64,000 bases of DNA, taken from an uncultured Clostridium sp. GTDB lineage: Bacteria; Bacillota; Clostridia; Lachnospirales; Lachnospiraceae. The DNA is taken from the NCBI RefSeq assembly GCF_900547735.1, contig NZ_URHZ01000018.1:13915-77914 (forward strand), read 5' to 3'. The translations under genes and the position numbers were made by a program. A model generated the notes under the pieces. It had not been told where the DNA came from, did not search any database, and saw nothing but the letters and a program-made list of their open reading frames with translations. This document shows, in pieces, positions 1-8,623 of this stretch; position 1 is the first letter of the stretch; the number at the start of each line of letters is the position of its first letter.

Positions 1-1246
1 GAAGTACAAGAGGAATAATCACCGCGCCTCCCCTCGTGACAGAGATAATGAAGGCCAGCTTCGGCCGCATTACGGCGCTCAGGAACGCGGCGGCCAGGAT
101 GTTGATCCCGGCAAATAAAAAGCCCGTAAAGTACAGCCTGATTCCGGTCTTTGCAATCGCTACCAGCTCCCGGTTCCCCTCACTGTTAAAAATATGGACG
201 ATTGGATCCGTAAACAGGCAGACAATGAGATAGATAGACGCCGCAAGAAAGACCGCCAGACTGACGGCATACCGCACCACCTGCCAAAGCATTCTTCCGT
301 CCCCCCTGCCGTATCCGGTGCTCGCCAGCGGCTGAATTCCCTGTGCAATACCGGTAAACACGGCAATCACGACCAGAGCCAGATTGGCTACAATCCCATA
401 TGCCGCAACTCCGGTATTACCCGCCAGATTTAAAATAACGAGGTTGAAGACAATCAGTACAATTCCCGAAGATACCTCGGTAATGAAGGAGGACAGCCCG
501 GGCATCAATACGGCTCCGCTCCTTCTCAGTTCCGGACGCACCGCCGCCGGATGAAATGTATTTTTCTTTTTTACAAAGTGAAGCGACAGCACTCCCAGAC
601 TCATGACAGGCGCCAGCCCGGTCGCAAAAGCGGCTCCGAAAATCCCCATGGAAAGCGGGAACATAAACAGATAATCGAGAATTACATTTCCCATGCTCCC
701 GGTCAGCATTGCCGCCATGGAGAGGGCCGGATTCCGGTCGTTGCGGACAAATGCCAGAACGACGTTATTCAGGATAAAACACGGCGCAAAACACAGGATA
801 ACCCTCAGGTAGGTGGCCGTCATTTCAAGCGTCTCACTGTTTGCCCCCAGTCTGACGGCAATACGGCCGGCAAAGAACACGCCCAGAAATGCGAATATCA
901 GCCCGGCCAAAAATCCCATCACCGCCGTCCAGGTAAAGACGCGGTTGGCCTCTTCCTCCTCCCCCTGCGTCTTTAAGATGGCAAAACGTGTCGCCCCTCC
1001 AATGCCGAACATCAGTCCGGCCGCGCTGATGATACTGTATACGGAAATTGCCAGATTCAGGGATGCAAGTCCCGCCGCCCCGAGCGCCTTGGAGACAAAA
1101 AAGGTGTCAGCCAGTATGTAACAGGACAATCCTATCATTCCCATCACATTCAGGCTCACGTACCGTGCAAACAGAGCCGGTACGCTCTCTCCTCCATCAC
1201 CGCCGCTGCGGCTCCGCTTATTTTTTACTGCTTCTGTGTGTAACAT
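1..1246 (-). CDS. MATE family multidrug efflux transporter (C-terminus cut by window edge)
   Basis: Reading the minus strand from the ATG at 1246 gives 415 open codons that run off the left edge, so the C-terminus is missing. The translation is very hydrophobic, with repeated helical hairpins. It carries a MATE-like segment near the N-terminus (LGAAGLASLNLAIS, then GIGGATRFAILKTQGEEEEA), as in MepA/NorM-type exporters that use Na+ or H+ to expel cationic drugs. Family members are about 440-460 residues, so only the end is lost. GGAGCAGAGTG precedes the ATG as ribosome binding site. The N-terminal tail is basic and cytoplasmic. The gene is separated from the upstream tautomerase by a repeat and a terminator hairpin, so it is probably transcribed alone. 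Substrate cannot be told. Confidence 0.88.
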   Translation of the reverse strand, partial: MLHTEAVKNKRSRSGGDGGESVPALFARYVSLNVMGMIGLSCYILADTFFVSKALGAAGLASLNLAISVYSIISAAGLMFGIGGATRFAILKTQGEEEEANRVFTWTAVMGFLAGLIFAFLGVFFAGRIAVRLGANSETLEMTATYLRVILCFAPCFILNNVVLAFVRNDRNPALSMAAMLTGSMGNVILDYLFMFPLSMGIFGAAFATGLAPVMSLGVLSLHFVKKKNTFHPAAVRPELRRSGAVLMPGLSSFITEVSSGIVLIVFNLVILNLAGNTGVAAYGIVANLALVVIAVFTGIAQGIQPLASTGYGRGDGRMLWQVVRYAVSLAVFLAASIYLIVCLFTDPIVHIFNSEGNRELVAIAKTGIRLYFTGFLFAGINILAAAFLSAVMRPKLAFIISVTRGGAVIIPLVL

Positions 1247-1285
1247 CACTCTGCTCCTTCCCTGTACTTTCCTATCTCACGAAAG

Positions 1286-1371
1286 AGTCCGGTCCGCCGG
1301 ACTCTCGCGCCGAGCGCGGCCGCATAGCGGCATATTACATTTTCGCGCGAGTGCGCAACTGCCGGGAGATA
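1286..1371. repeat. Interspersed repeat family A, copy 1 (truncated)
   Basis: The segment contains the shared core (GCGCCGAGCGCGGCCGC, ATAGCGGCATATTACAT, TCGCGCGAGTGCGC) that also occurs at 5938 and 60491. The core can fold: CTCGCG pairs with CGCGAG around an inner GCCGC-ATA-GCGGC hairpin. This copy starts with the small hairpin AGTCCGG/CCGGACT and lacks the 3' TTTTTATATCATAGGAA hairpin of the other two. Confidence 0.8.
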
Positions 1372-1425
1372 TAAAAAGTGCCTGAACCCACTCCTGCTTA
1401 GACCTAACGGAGTGTGTTCAGACAC
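1372..1425 (-). terminator. Rho-independent terminator after the tautomerase gene
   Basis: On the minus strand GTGTCTGAACACACTCC and GGAGTGGGTTCAGGCAC form a 17-bp stem with one or two mismatches, followed directly by TTTTTAT. It lies between the tautomerase and the MATE gene and would stop tautomerase transcription or attenuate the MATE gene. Confidence 0.75.
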
Positions 1426-1427
1426 TG

Positions 1428-1453
1428 AATTATTTACCCGGTGGCAAATAATT
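1428..1453. promoter_or_regulatory. 26-bp imperfect palindrome, possible operator
   Basis: AATTATTTACC and GGCAAATAATT are inverted repeats (10 of 11 match) around a CGGT centre. The shape and size fit a dimeric regulator site, but no regulator gene lies next to it, so the role is a guess. Confidence 0.3.
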
Positions 1454-1536
1454 GTGTTTATATTTTGAAATTGCTATCAGAATACCACAAGTTATTCTTT
1501 TTTTCAAGAACAGAATTAAATTTTTTCCTTCCGGCA

Positions 1537-1740
1537 TCAGACTCTGATAAACATGGCCTCGTCCGGTATCTTCTCCATTTCCTTATCCCAGTTTTCTTTT
1601 TCGATATCCTGGATTGATACGGAAACCACCGATTCACTGATTCCCAGTTCACAGGCAATGGCCGTCCTCATTTTTTCTGCGAGAGCAGCCTTAGTGTCGT
1701 GATCCCTGCCCGGATACATTGTAATGGCAATATGCGGCAT
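1537..1740 (-). CDS. 4-oxalocrotonate tautomerase-like small enzyme
   Basis: The protein is 67 residues beginning M-P-H-I-A-I-T-M-Y-P-G-R. Once the initiator Met is removed, Pro1 becomes the N-terminus, which is the catalytic base of the tautomerase superfamily (4-OT/DmpI type, about 60-75 residues, acting as hexamers or dimers on 2-hydroxymuconate-like enols). An upstream in-frame GTG at 1749 would add three residues and destroy Pro1. AGGAGG sits 8 nt before the chosen ATG at 1740, which settles the start. The gene stands alone between hflC and the MATE gene. No aromatic degradation genes are nearby, so the physiological substrate is unknown. Confidence 0.85.
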   Translation of the reverse strand: MPHIAITMYPGRDHDTKAALAEKMRTAIACELGISESVVSVSIQDIEKENWDKEMEKIPDEAMFIRV

Positions 1741-1759
1741 ATTATGCACCTCCTGAATT

Positions 1760-1875
1760 CTTTCTATGATTGCATTTAAATTCTTTATATGACTGCGTTT
1801 AAATTTTTATATAGCTGCGTTTAAATTCTTTATATAACTGCGTTTAAATTCTTTATATAACTGCGTTTAAAGCAT
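1760..1875. repeat. Tandem repeat, 23-bp unit, about five copies
   Basis: The unit tctttatataactgcgtttaaat recurs about five times with small changes between the start of the tautomerase gene and the end of hflC. It is AT-rich with no coding. Copy number may vary between strains. Confidence 0.9.
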
Positions 1876-1880
1876 TTAAA

Positions 1881-2753
1881 TCAATAACCGTAAAAAATCT
1901 GTGTAATCGGCGAACTCTTATCGAGAATCAGCGTATTATTGCCGTTCTTCAGAGCCGTTTTCGCCGCATCCAGTGAACGGACAAAATTGTAGAAATCCGC
2001 CTTGCTGGAATCGTTATACGCGTTGGAGAGGATCTGCATGTACTGGGCCTCACCCTCCGCCTTAATCTTTTCCGCCTCTGCCCTGGCTTCCGATTTCATA
2101 ACGGATACTTCTTTCGTCGTATTATTTTTAATCATCTGGGCGGAGGAATTACCCTGGGCCGAATAGGAGGCCGCTATATTGTTACGTTCGGAAATCATAC
2201 GGTCATAGACAGCCTGTTTATTGTCATCCGGCATGTCCAGGGATTTTGTCTCCACGGCCAGCACGGTAATTCCGTAGCCGTCCAGCGAATTGCTGATATT
2301 GGAGTTAATATCCAGAGCCAGTTTACCGTTTCTGTTCTCAATAATCTCGGCCTGATCCATGTTGGAGATAACGGATTTCATCGAGGAGAAAACAGAAGCT
2401 GCAATCCTTGACTGCGCCTGGGCAACCTGCCCGTTCAGATGCCTTGTAAACAGCACCGGATCGGAAATTCTCCAAAGTACAAATGCATCGGCAATCATGC
2501 TCTTCTTGTCTCTTGTAATGACGTCTGATTTCGGGATATCATAAATCTGAAGTTCCTTCGGCACGGATGCACTCTCCTGGATAAACGGTATCTTGAGAGA
2601 GACTCCCGGTGTCTCCACGACGTTGACGATTTCGCCAAACTGCTTAATTAATTTATATTCATTCGGATAGGTTACAACAATGGAAGAAGCCAGAACCACG
2701 ACCGCCGCCAGCGCTATAAAAACACCGATTACCTTATTACCTGTTCGTTTCAT
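1881..2753 (-). CDS. hflC: HflC, SPFH-domain modulator of membrane protease FtsH
   Basis: The protein is 290 residues: an N-terminal membrane anchor at about residues 8-28, an SPFH/band-7 domain at about 30-200 (TYPNEYKLIKQFGEIVNVVE), an Ala/Glu-rich coiled coil (EARAEAEKIKAEGEAQYMQI) and a short hydrophobic tail. Length and order fit HflC. HflK and HflC form a large cage that encloses FtsH and limits its proteolysis of membrane proteins. GGAGG in the 12-nt gap after hflK serves as ribosome binding site, so the two are co-translated. HflKC is common in proteobacteria and patchy in Firmicutes. The call is firm, the partner FtsH lies elsewhere. Confidence 0.9.
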   Translation of the reverse strand: MKRTGNKVIGVFIALAAVVVLASSIVVTYPNEYKLIKQFGEIVNVVETPGVSLKIPFIQESASVPKELQIYDIPKSDVITRDKKSMIADAFVLWRISDPVLFTRHLNGQVAQAQSRIAASVFSSMKSVISNMDQAEIIENRNGKLALDINSNISNSLDGYGITVLAVETKSLDMPDDNKQAVYDRMISERNNIAASYSAQGNSSAQMIKNNTTKEVSVMKSEARAEAEKIKAEGEAQYMQILSNAYNDSSKADFYNFVRSLDAAKTALKNGNNTLILDKSSPITQIFYGY

Positions 2754-2765
2754 TCTGTATCCTCC

Positions 2766-3908
2766 TTAATTGTCCTGCTCTGTATTCTGCGGTTTCTGCT
2801 GTGTCTCTCCTTCAGCCGCCTTCTGTGAAGGCGCGGCCGACTGCTCGGACTGATTGGCCGGACTTGTCTGAACCGGCGGTACATTCATGAAGCTGTCAAG
2901 CGGAAGCATCTTTTGTGTCCCGCTCTCGTCCACAATATAAACCTTCAGGCTTGGAAGGACATCTTCCATCGTCTCATAGAACATTCTCTGTTTGGTGATC
3001 AGAGGATATTTGCTGTATTCCGCATACATCTGTTCAAAACGTGATACCTGGCCCTGGGCCTCGTTAATTCTGGACTGTTTCTCCGCCTCGGCATCCTTGA
3101 TAATCTGGTCGCACACGGCTTCCGCCTGCGGGATTTTCTCGTTTCTGTCCTTGTTGGCATTATTGATGGCAGTTTCCTTGCCCTGCTTTGCATTCTCCAC
3201 GTTTTTAAAAGCACTCAGAACTTCGTCCGTCGGCGGAAATCCGTCCTGAATCGTAATGTTTACAACCGAGAGGCCGATGTCCTCCTCTATCATCCGGTTG
3301 GTCAGCTTTTCCTTGATTTCGGACTGGATCGCGGCCTTTCCCGTGGTGATGACATCATCCACATTGTAAACTCCCACCGTGTCACGGATATAGGACTGGG
3401 CCAGCATCTTCAGAGTCGCCTCCGGATCCTGGGACGCATACAGGTATTTAACAGGATCGCTTACCATATATTCCAGATAAAAATCCGTATTTACAAAGTT
3501 AAAATCCTTTGTAATCATAACCGATTCTTCGTCAATGGACTGCCCTGTCTCGAGACTGTAGCCGATGGGCATACCCGTAATGACCTTGGAAACCATTTTG
3601 ACGTTCTGGATGAAGGGTATCTTAAAATGAAGTCCTGCCTGAGATACCGCCTGGGGATTTCCCAGGGTCGTGACCACCGCGTAATTATCCTCATCCAGCA
3701 TATAGTAGGAATTAATACCGGCAATGATTACGAAAAAGAGAAAGACTCCACCCAGCATTTTCTTATAGGGAGGTTTTTTCCTGATCTTCTTTCCGTTGCT
3801 GTCGAAAGTTTCAGGCTCCTTTTCCTTGTTTTTCTTCTTCAGTAAATCTTCAAACGGATTTTGGTTTCCAAATTGGTTTCCACCAAAAGGGTTTCTGTTT
3901 GTATACAT
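2766..3908 (-). CDS. hflK: HflK, SPFH-domain partner of HflC
   Basis: The protein is 380 residues from the ATG at 3908, chosen over an upstream ATG at 3947 because AGGAG precedes it at normal spacing and it starts with the typical Gly/Asn-rich HflK leader (NPFGGNQFGNQNPF). A single membrane helix lies at about residues 50-66, followed by a band-7 domain (LDEDNYAVVTTLGNP), a coiled coil with Lys/Glu/Ala repeats, and a C-terminal Gln/Pro/Ala-rich disordered tail of about 50 residues. It precedes hflC in a two-gene operon with a well-formed promoter at 3998-4026. It acts with HflC at the membrane as regulator of FtsH. Confidence 0.9.
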   Translation of the reverse strand: MYTNRNPFGGNQFGNQNPFEDLLKKKNKEKEPETFDSNGKKIRKKPPYKKMLGGVFLFFVIIAGINSYYMLDEDNYAVVTTLGNPQAVSQAGLHFKIPFIQNVKMVSKVITGMPIGYSLETGQSIDEESVMITKDFNFVNTDFYLEYMVSDPVKYLYASQDPEATLKMLAQSYIRDTVGVYNVDDVITTGKAAIQSEIKEKLTNRMIEEDIGLSVVNITIQDGFPPTDEVLSAFKNVENAKQGKETAINNANKDRNEKIPQAEAVCDQIIKDAEAEKQSRINEAQGQVSRFEQMYAEYSKYPLITKQRMFYETMEDVLPSLKVYIVDESGTQKMLPLDSFMNVPPVQTSPANQSEQSAAPSQKAAEGETQQKPQNTEQDN

Positions 3909-3997
3909 TTTCACTCTCCTGTTCTTCTGTCTGATGCTTAACAGCACATTTCCTCTGTTGAATTTCCTGTCGTCTTTTCTTTTTGATGCACTCTTCT

Positions 3998-4026
3998 ATT
4001 CTATCCTTTTCACCCGTCTATTGCAA
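3998..4026 (-). promoter_or_regulatory. Sigma-A type promoter of hflKC
   Basis: The minus strand reads TTGCAA, 17 bases, TAGAAT. The -10 box lies about 90 bp before the hflK start codon with no gene between. Confidence 0.6.
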
Positions 4027-4074
4027 TTACATTTTTAGCACTTTCTTAACACATATTTTTACTATACTGTATTT

Positions 4075-5688
4075 TTATTGCAGCCGGACCGGAATTTCCA
4101 GTTTCTTTACCAGTTTATAGTAGGGGGATGCCAGTTGGAACGTCACCTCACTGCCGCCCTCCTCATATGCGATATTAAAGCCCTTCAGTCCGATGCCGCT
4201 TTCCTCATCCTTCGCAAGCGGGGTAAGGCCACCGTTAAAATACATGTTACGTTCCGTCTCTTCTCCCGTAAAGCCGCCAACCATATAAAATTCCAGGGCC
4301 GGATTTGTGGAACTTGCCGATGCATCAATTCGAACTACGGGTTTCGTCACCGTTTCTCCCTTTTCATCTATTCCAATCTCCTGTTTTTCCTCTGTTTTAT
4401 GTACCGCCGTAAGAGAAATTACAGCATCCCTGAATTCCACTTTCTGTTCAATCTCTTTGTCCTTCTCCGGAATTTCCACTGTTATTGCCTGTGAAACTTC
4501 GTCGGAGGCAGCAACCATTTCCTCCGGAACGAACTCCGCCGACCGCATCATTACGCCCTCCGGCAGTTTACAAGTATACTCAATATAACTTCCCGCTTTT
4601 AAGCCCTGGTAATTTTCTTTCACAGAGGCATAACGCACCTTGTCTGCCTTTACCATCACAGCCTCTTCCCGCCCATTCTTTTCCGGCTCCGGCACGATTC
4701 TGATTTGTGCCTTTCCCGGCTGAAGACGGAATCCGTCCTCCGAATAGGTATTCACCGTCACCTTAAGTTTGCCTTCCTCTTCCTTTCCCACAGCGAAAAC
4801 ATGGAATCCATCCTGTGCGGTTATCCCGTCTATCTCCTCCAGAGTCTGGTATTCGGGCGCCTTTTCAAAAGCAAATACAAGCGGTTCATCGAATCCCTCC
4901 ACCTCGAGATTATATAAACCGTCCGGTTTCTTTGTTGTGAAGCCGCCGTCCTCAACACTCTTGACACAGCGTTTCGTCAGTGCTCCTTCCTCAAAAAATT
5001 TTTCATACTCGGTTCCCGCAGCGCCTGTTGTGAACGTGGTCCCGCCTGTCGGCATCCCGTTTCCGTAAATTCTGGCATCCGCCGTATAAAGTCCCGGTTT
5101 TTTATTCTCAAAAATCTTTGTCTCAAAGTCACTTCTGCCGTAAATTCCCTTCTCCTCATCCAGGCGGATGTAACTCCAGTCCCATTCGACCGATTCTCCC
5201 CGCTCCTCCTTCTCCCGGTTCTCCTTTTCCTGCTCCCTGATCTTTTTCGTCTCCTCCTCAGGCAGTACTTTCACGGAATAGTCGGTAATCTCATATTTCA
5301 CCGTCATACTCTGCCCCTGGCGCACCGCACCCAGCAGCCTGAGCCTTGCCATACCGTTTTCCACCTCAAGACGGACGCCCTCCCCGGCTCCCTCACTGCC
5401 CGATAACTGGTAAAAAACCGGACTGTCGGGTTCACATACCCCGTAGCCGTCCACAACCTGAAATCCTTTCGCCACTTCCGCGTCTGCTTCGGCTCCGTTC
5501 TTCTCCCGGCCATCCTCCGCGCTTCCCCGTTCTTCCTCCTGACTCTCTGCCGTATTTTCACCCTGCTCCGCCGGAGCTTCAGAACCATGCTCCCCACTGC
5601 CCTTCCCTGAACCACTGCAGCCGGACAAAACGCCGACAAAAGATAAGCATAAAATTGCCGCAAGCGCTGCTATTTTCCTCTTTTTCAT
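4075..5688 (-). CDS. Large surface lipoprotein of unknown function
   Basis: The protein is 537 residues with an N-terminal signal and lipobox LSGC (Cys24), then about 50 residues rich in Glu, Gly, Ala and Ser that look like a flexible linker. The rest is mostly beta-strand-like, with charged, repeated strand patterns (VKYEITDYSVKVLPEEE; IEYTCKLPEG) and no motif I recognise. AAGGAGG precedes the ATG. It is transcribed alone, downstream genes being hflKC with their own promoter. It is likely anchored outside the cytoplasmic membrane. Function unknown; a ligand-binding or cell-wall role is possible but not shown. Confidence 0.8.
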   Translation of the reverse strand: MKKRKIAALAAILCLSFVGVLSGCSGSGKGSGEHGSEAPAEQGENTAESQEEERGSAEDGREKNGAEADAEVAKGFQVVDGYGVCEPDSPVFYQLSGSEGAGEGVRLEVENGMARLRLLGAVRQGQSMTVKYEITDYSVKVLPEEETKKIREQEKENREKEERGESVEWDWSYIRLDEEKGIYGRSDFETKIFENKKPGLYTADARIYGNGMPTGGTTFTTGAAGTEYEKFFEEGALTKRCVKSVEDGGFTTKKPDGLYNLEVEGFDEPLVFAFEKAPEYQTLEEIDGITAQDGFHVFAVGKEEEGKLKVTVNTYSEDGFRLQPGKAQIRIVPEPEKNGREEAVMVKADKVRYASVKENYQGLKAGSYIEYTCKLPEGVMMRSAEFVPEEMVAASDEVSQAITVEIPEKDKEIEQKVEFRDAVISLTAVHKTEEKQEIGIDEKGETVTKPVVRIDASASSTNPALEFYMVGGFTGEETERNMYFNGGLTPLAKDEESGIGLKGFNIAYEEGGSEVTFQLASPYYKLVKKLEIPVRLQ

Positions 5689-5937
5689 AAAAGACCTCCT
5701 TAATTCCTCTTAAAAAGAAACGATAGAATAAATAAGAGCGGTAATACCGTTCTGGTATCCATCCGTCTCTTTGTTTCACGGATTTCCTATGCACCGATTA
5801 TATATCTGATAATTATAGAGTTCATTTTACCATATTCTGTCTTTTCACTTATTGAATATTAATTAATCTATTCTTACATTTTCATGGCGGAGACTCTTTT
5901 CCACCGACTTTTGCCCCATGCTCTTATTTTCCCCATT

Positions 5938-6072
5938 AAGAAAGAGTCCGGCTCACCGGACTCTAGCGCCGAGCGCGGCCGCATAGCGGCATATTACATC
6001 TTCGCGCGAGTGCGCATCCTGCCTGGAGGGCTTTTTATATCATAGGAATACTTTCCTATGATATAAAAAACA
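5938..6072. repeat. Interspersed repeat family A, copy 2 (longest)
   Basis: It begins with the AGTCCGG/CCGGACT hairpin and the same GCGCCGAGCGCGGCCGC core as copies 1 and 3. It ends in a perfect hairpin (ATATCATAGGAA, tact, TTCCTATGATAT) flanked by TTTTT and AAAAA, which could terminate transcription in either direction. It fills part of the 727-bp gene-free stretch 5689-6415. Confidence 0.8.
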
Positions 6073-6298
6073 GCACCCGCTCTCCGCCAAGGAGCCTCTG
6101 ACACCACTCCCGGCCGGAACAGATACCGTCTTGTCCCTAACCTCATCTTTAACCTTCAAAATTCACTCAAAATACTTCTCATCATTCCACATTTCCGCCC
6201 ATCATCTATTTCGCTCTCCGCTCATACGGCAGCTACACACATCATAAAATACTTCCGCCATCCTTTACCATCGTCCGGCCCTTCCGAGTAAACCATCC

Positions 6299-6395
6299 CC
6301 TGGCGGCCGCCATATCCCCTCCTTTTCTAAGAAATGAAGGCAACTCAGCGGCCACAGGCAGAACCAGGGATGGAGAACCCCTCCCATCTCGCCGC
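6299..6395. repeat. Remnant of palindromic repeat family B (outer arm only)
   Basis: The stretch CGGCCGCCATA, CTAAGAAATGAAGG, CTCAGCGGCCACAGGC, AGGGATGG follows the same order as the outer arm of the copy at 63826 (CGGCCGCGACA, TTAGAAAAAGAGG, CTCAGCGGCGGCAGGC, CGGGATGG). No cttcagtcccgg end follows. It is a solo, decayed arm. Confidence 0.45.
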
Positions 6396-6415
6396 TTCGT
6401 CCTCATTTCTCCCCC

Positions 6416-6943
6416 TTACAACCCTTTGCCCAACTCATAGGCCTTCTCCGCCCCTCTGGAATCCTTCATAGCGCCCTTGACGCTCATTCCCGGAACGGTC
6501 AAAATCCCTTTGCTCTTCCAGCCGAGATAATTGCAGGTGTCCTCATATGCATCAATAGCCGACTTGTACACTCCGTCCGACATGGAATCCAGCATCAGGG
6601 CCGCATAGCGGATTGTAAACCCTTTTCTGGCTCTCGCATAGAGTCTGTCGATGGCCGCCTTTAACTGTGCGCTCACCGTAAACCAGTAGATTGGAGAAGC
6701 AAATACAATCATATCCGCGCCGTCCGTCAGCTCCAGCACTTCTTTCATGTCATCCTTCTGGATACAGACCCCGTCATGGGAGAAACAATATTCACAGGCC
6801 AGGCAGGGAGCCACCTTTTTCTCACCCAGATTTATTTTTTGTATCTCATGCCCCTGCTCCGACGCTCCTTTTATAAAAGAATCCACCATCAGTTCCGTAT
6901 TTCCGCCCTTACGCGGGCTGCCGTTTAAAACTACAATTTTCAT
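6416..6943 (-). CDS. NADPH-dependent FMN reductase / iron-sulfur flavoprotein
   Basis: The protein is 175 residues from the ATG at 6943, which has AGGAGG 7 nt upstream. An in-frame extension to 7072 has no such site. The N-terminus MKIVVLNGSPRKGGNT is the FMN phosphate-binding loop of the flavodoxin-like reductases. Cys47-X2-Cys50-X2-Cys53-X6-Cys60 matches the compact cysteine motif of iron-sulfur flavoproteins, which hold a [4Fe-4S] cluster next to FMN and pass electrons from ferredoxin in anaerobes. A second loop, FASPIYWFTVSAQLKAAIDR, is typical of the fold. It is a single gene between repeats. The electron acceptor is unknown. Confidence 0.85.
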   Translation of the reverse strand: MKIVVLNGSPRKGGNTELMVDSFIKGASEQGHEIQKINLGEKKVAPCLACEYCFSHDGVCIQKDDMKEVLELTDGADMIVFASPIYWFTVSAQLKAAIDRLYARARKGFTIRYAALMLDSMSDGVYKSAIDAYEDTCNYLGWKSKGILTVPGMSVKGAMKDSRGAEKAYELGKGL

Positions 6944-7239
6944 CGTCATGCCTCCTTGTCGTCTTCCCGTTTCCCTGTCTGTTATTGCAGACCGCCCGGA
7001 ACACTTCGTCCCCATACCGGCCTGACGTACCCAAATCATAATAAAAAAAACCATCCTGCGATTTTCCAGCAATCCGGCATCCTATATCTATTATTTTAAC
7101 ATCGGCAGATTAAATATTCAACTCGTTTACGATACCTCATAGAAGTGTTTGGGTTACTGTTCACACAGGATATATTATATTCCGCGAGGTGTTTTACGTT
7201 TTTTCGTAAAAATCCCCTCCCTTCCTGAAGGAATAGAAC

Positions 7240-7490
7240 CGTTCAGCCACCACAGCCCGGTCAAAATGGCGGCAACCTACGCGTCTTCAGTCCCGGCCAT
7301 AATCTTCCCGTGGGGAATCCGGGAGAAAAAGATTCCGCAGGGAACCTGGGAGTCCATTGGTACTTACCGAGGTCCTTTCGAGGTTAGTTCCACTATGAAC
7401 TCCAACGAGCGCAAGCGTTTCCCGCAGGAACTTTTTCTGCCCGGATTCCCCACCCGCGACAACCTATAAACCGGGACTGAAGATTCCCCC
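7240..7490. repeat. Palindromic MITE-like repeat family B, copy 1
   Basis: The ends cttcagtcccgg (7285) and ccgggactgaag (7471) are exact inverted repeats. Inside, TGGGGAATCCGGGAGAAAAAG is mirrored by CTTTTTCTGCCCGGATTCCCCA about 90 bp away. The whole thing is a roughly 200-bp imperfect palindrome with no reading frame of its own. It sits just downstream of the cobalamin-transport operon and could end its transcript. Confidence 0.75.
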
Positions 7491-7507
7491 AACAGCGTTC
7501 TCCTTCC

Positions 7508-8611
7508 TCAAATACACTCAACGCTGATTAATCTGTCCTTTCCGCGTTCTGCCAGACAGCGGTTTTTTTCATTGACCGGCCCAAATTCCGACAGGCAGCA
7601 GATGACCCGACTGCAGGAATCAAGGACGGACGCCGCCCTGCGATACGTTTCCTCCCCGATCATTTCAAACGGGGCCTCGGAAATCACCTCAGCCGCCAAT
7701 GCCTTTGCCACCGGGTAATCGATGTCATTCTCTCCTAGGATTCCTGCCGCAAAGGGAATCCCCTTTCGCTGCAGCCTCCTGTAAACAGGAATTCCGCTTC
7801 CATTCCCTCCTATGACAAATACCTGGGGCCTGCCCCCCGCCGGCTCCATCTCAAGGCAGCCAAGCTCCGCATGATAACTGCCTTTCGTGATTTTATAAAG
7901 TTTTGTAATGTAAGAGGAGGTAAAGATTTCTTCCGGCGTCCCGCAGCGTTCGATGGAATTTTCATTGACACAGACAATATAATCGGAGAGTTTCTGTGCC
8001 AAATCCAGCTCATGGAGCGACATGAGGACCGCCACATTTTTATCACGCACCAGATTTTTAAGAATCGTCAGAAGTTCCAGCTTGTGGCGGATATCCAGAA
8101 ATGACGTGGGTTCATCCAGCACAATGACGTTCGGTTCCTGGCAGATCGCGCGGGCGAGGAGAATCCTCTGCCTCTGGCCGTCGCTGACCTCCGTAAAATC
8201 CCGCCCCGCCAGCTCCCAGGCATGGACAAGTTCCATGGACTCCCGGACTTTTTCCCGGTCCGCGTCGGAAAGGATTCCCAAACGGCCGGTATAGGGGTAT
8301 CGGCCTGTGGCAACCACGTCTTCACATGTCATCAGTTCGGGATGGATCCGCTCCGTCATCAGGACGGACATCCGCTTCGCTATTTCCTTTTCCGGCATAC
8401 CGTGCATGGATACGCCGTCCAGGAAAACGGTTCCGCCAATCAGTCCCAACTGCCGGATGATGCTTTTTAAAATCGTGGACTTTCCCGCCCCGTTCGGGCC
8501 AATCAGGGTAACAATCTCTCCCTGTTTTACATGGATTTCAATCTCTTCAATCAGAGGGACTTTTCCATATCCCACAGCCATGTGATCGGTGTAAATATAA
8601 TCCTCTGTCAA
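7508..8611 (-). CDS. ABC transporter ATPase, FecE/BtuD type, with extra C-terminal domain
   Basis: The protein is 367 residues. The ATPase core (about 1-255) has Walker A GPNGAGKST at 38-46, signature VSDGQRQRILLARAI (LSGGQ replaced by VSDGQ), Walker B VIVLDEPTSFLD and switch His in MSLHELDLA. This is the iron-siderophore/cobalamin importer class. Residues from about 270 form an added domain starting VFVIGGNGSGIPVYRRLQ, which looks like a small Rossmann-type nucleotide-binding fold and is not part of standard BtuD or FepC. The start is TTG at 8611, placed by AAGGAGGGA at good spacing. It is the last gene of the riboswitch-led operon, 12 nt after the permease. Confidence 0.88.
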   Translation of the reverse strand: MTEDYIYTDHMAVGYGKVPLIEEIEIHVKQGEIVTLIGPNGAGKSTILKSIIRQLGLIGGTVFLDGVSMHGMPEKEIAKRMSVLMTERIHPELMTCEDVVATGRYPYTGRLGILSDADREKVRESMELVHAWELAGRDFTEVSDGQRQRILLARAICQEPNVIVLDEPTSFLDIRHKLELLTILKNLVRDKNVAVLMSLHELDLAQKLSDYIVCVNENSIERCGTPEEIFTSSYITKLYKITKGSYHAELGCLEMEPAGGRPQVFVIGGNGSGIPVYRRLQRKGIPFAAGILGENDIDYPVAKALAAEVISEAPFEMIGEETYRRAASVLDSCSRVICCLSEFGPVNEKNRCLAERGKDRLISVECI

Positions 8612-8623
8612 GAAAATCCCTCC

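Noticed and set aside
36..1374. Plus-strand open frames across the first 1.3 kb
   Set aside because: They are antisense to the MATE gene, whose minus-strand frame is open over the whole stretch with family motifs and a ribosome binding site.
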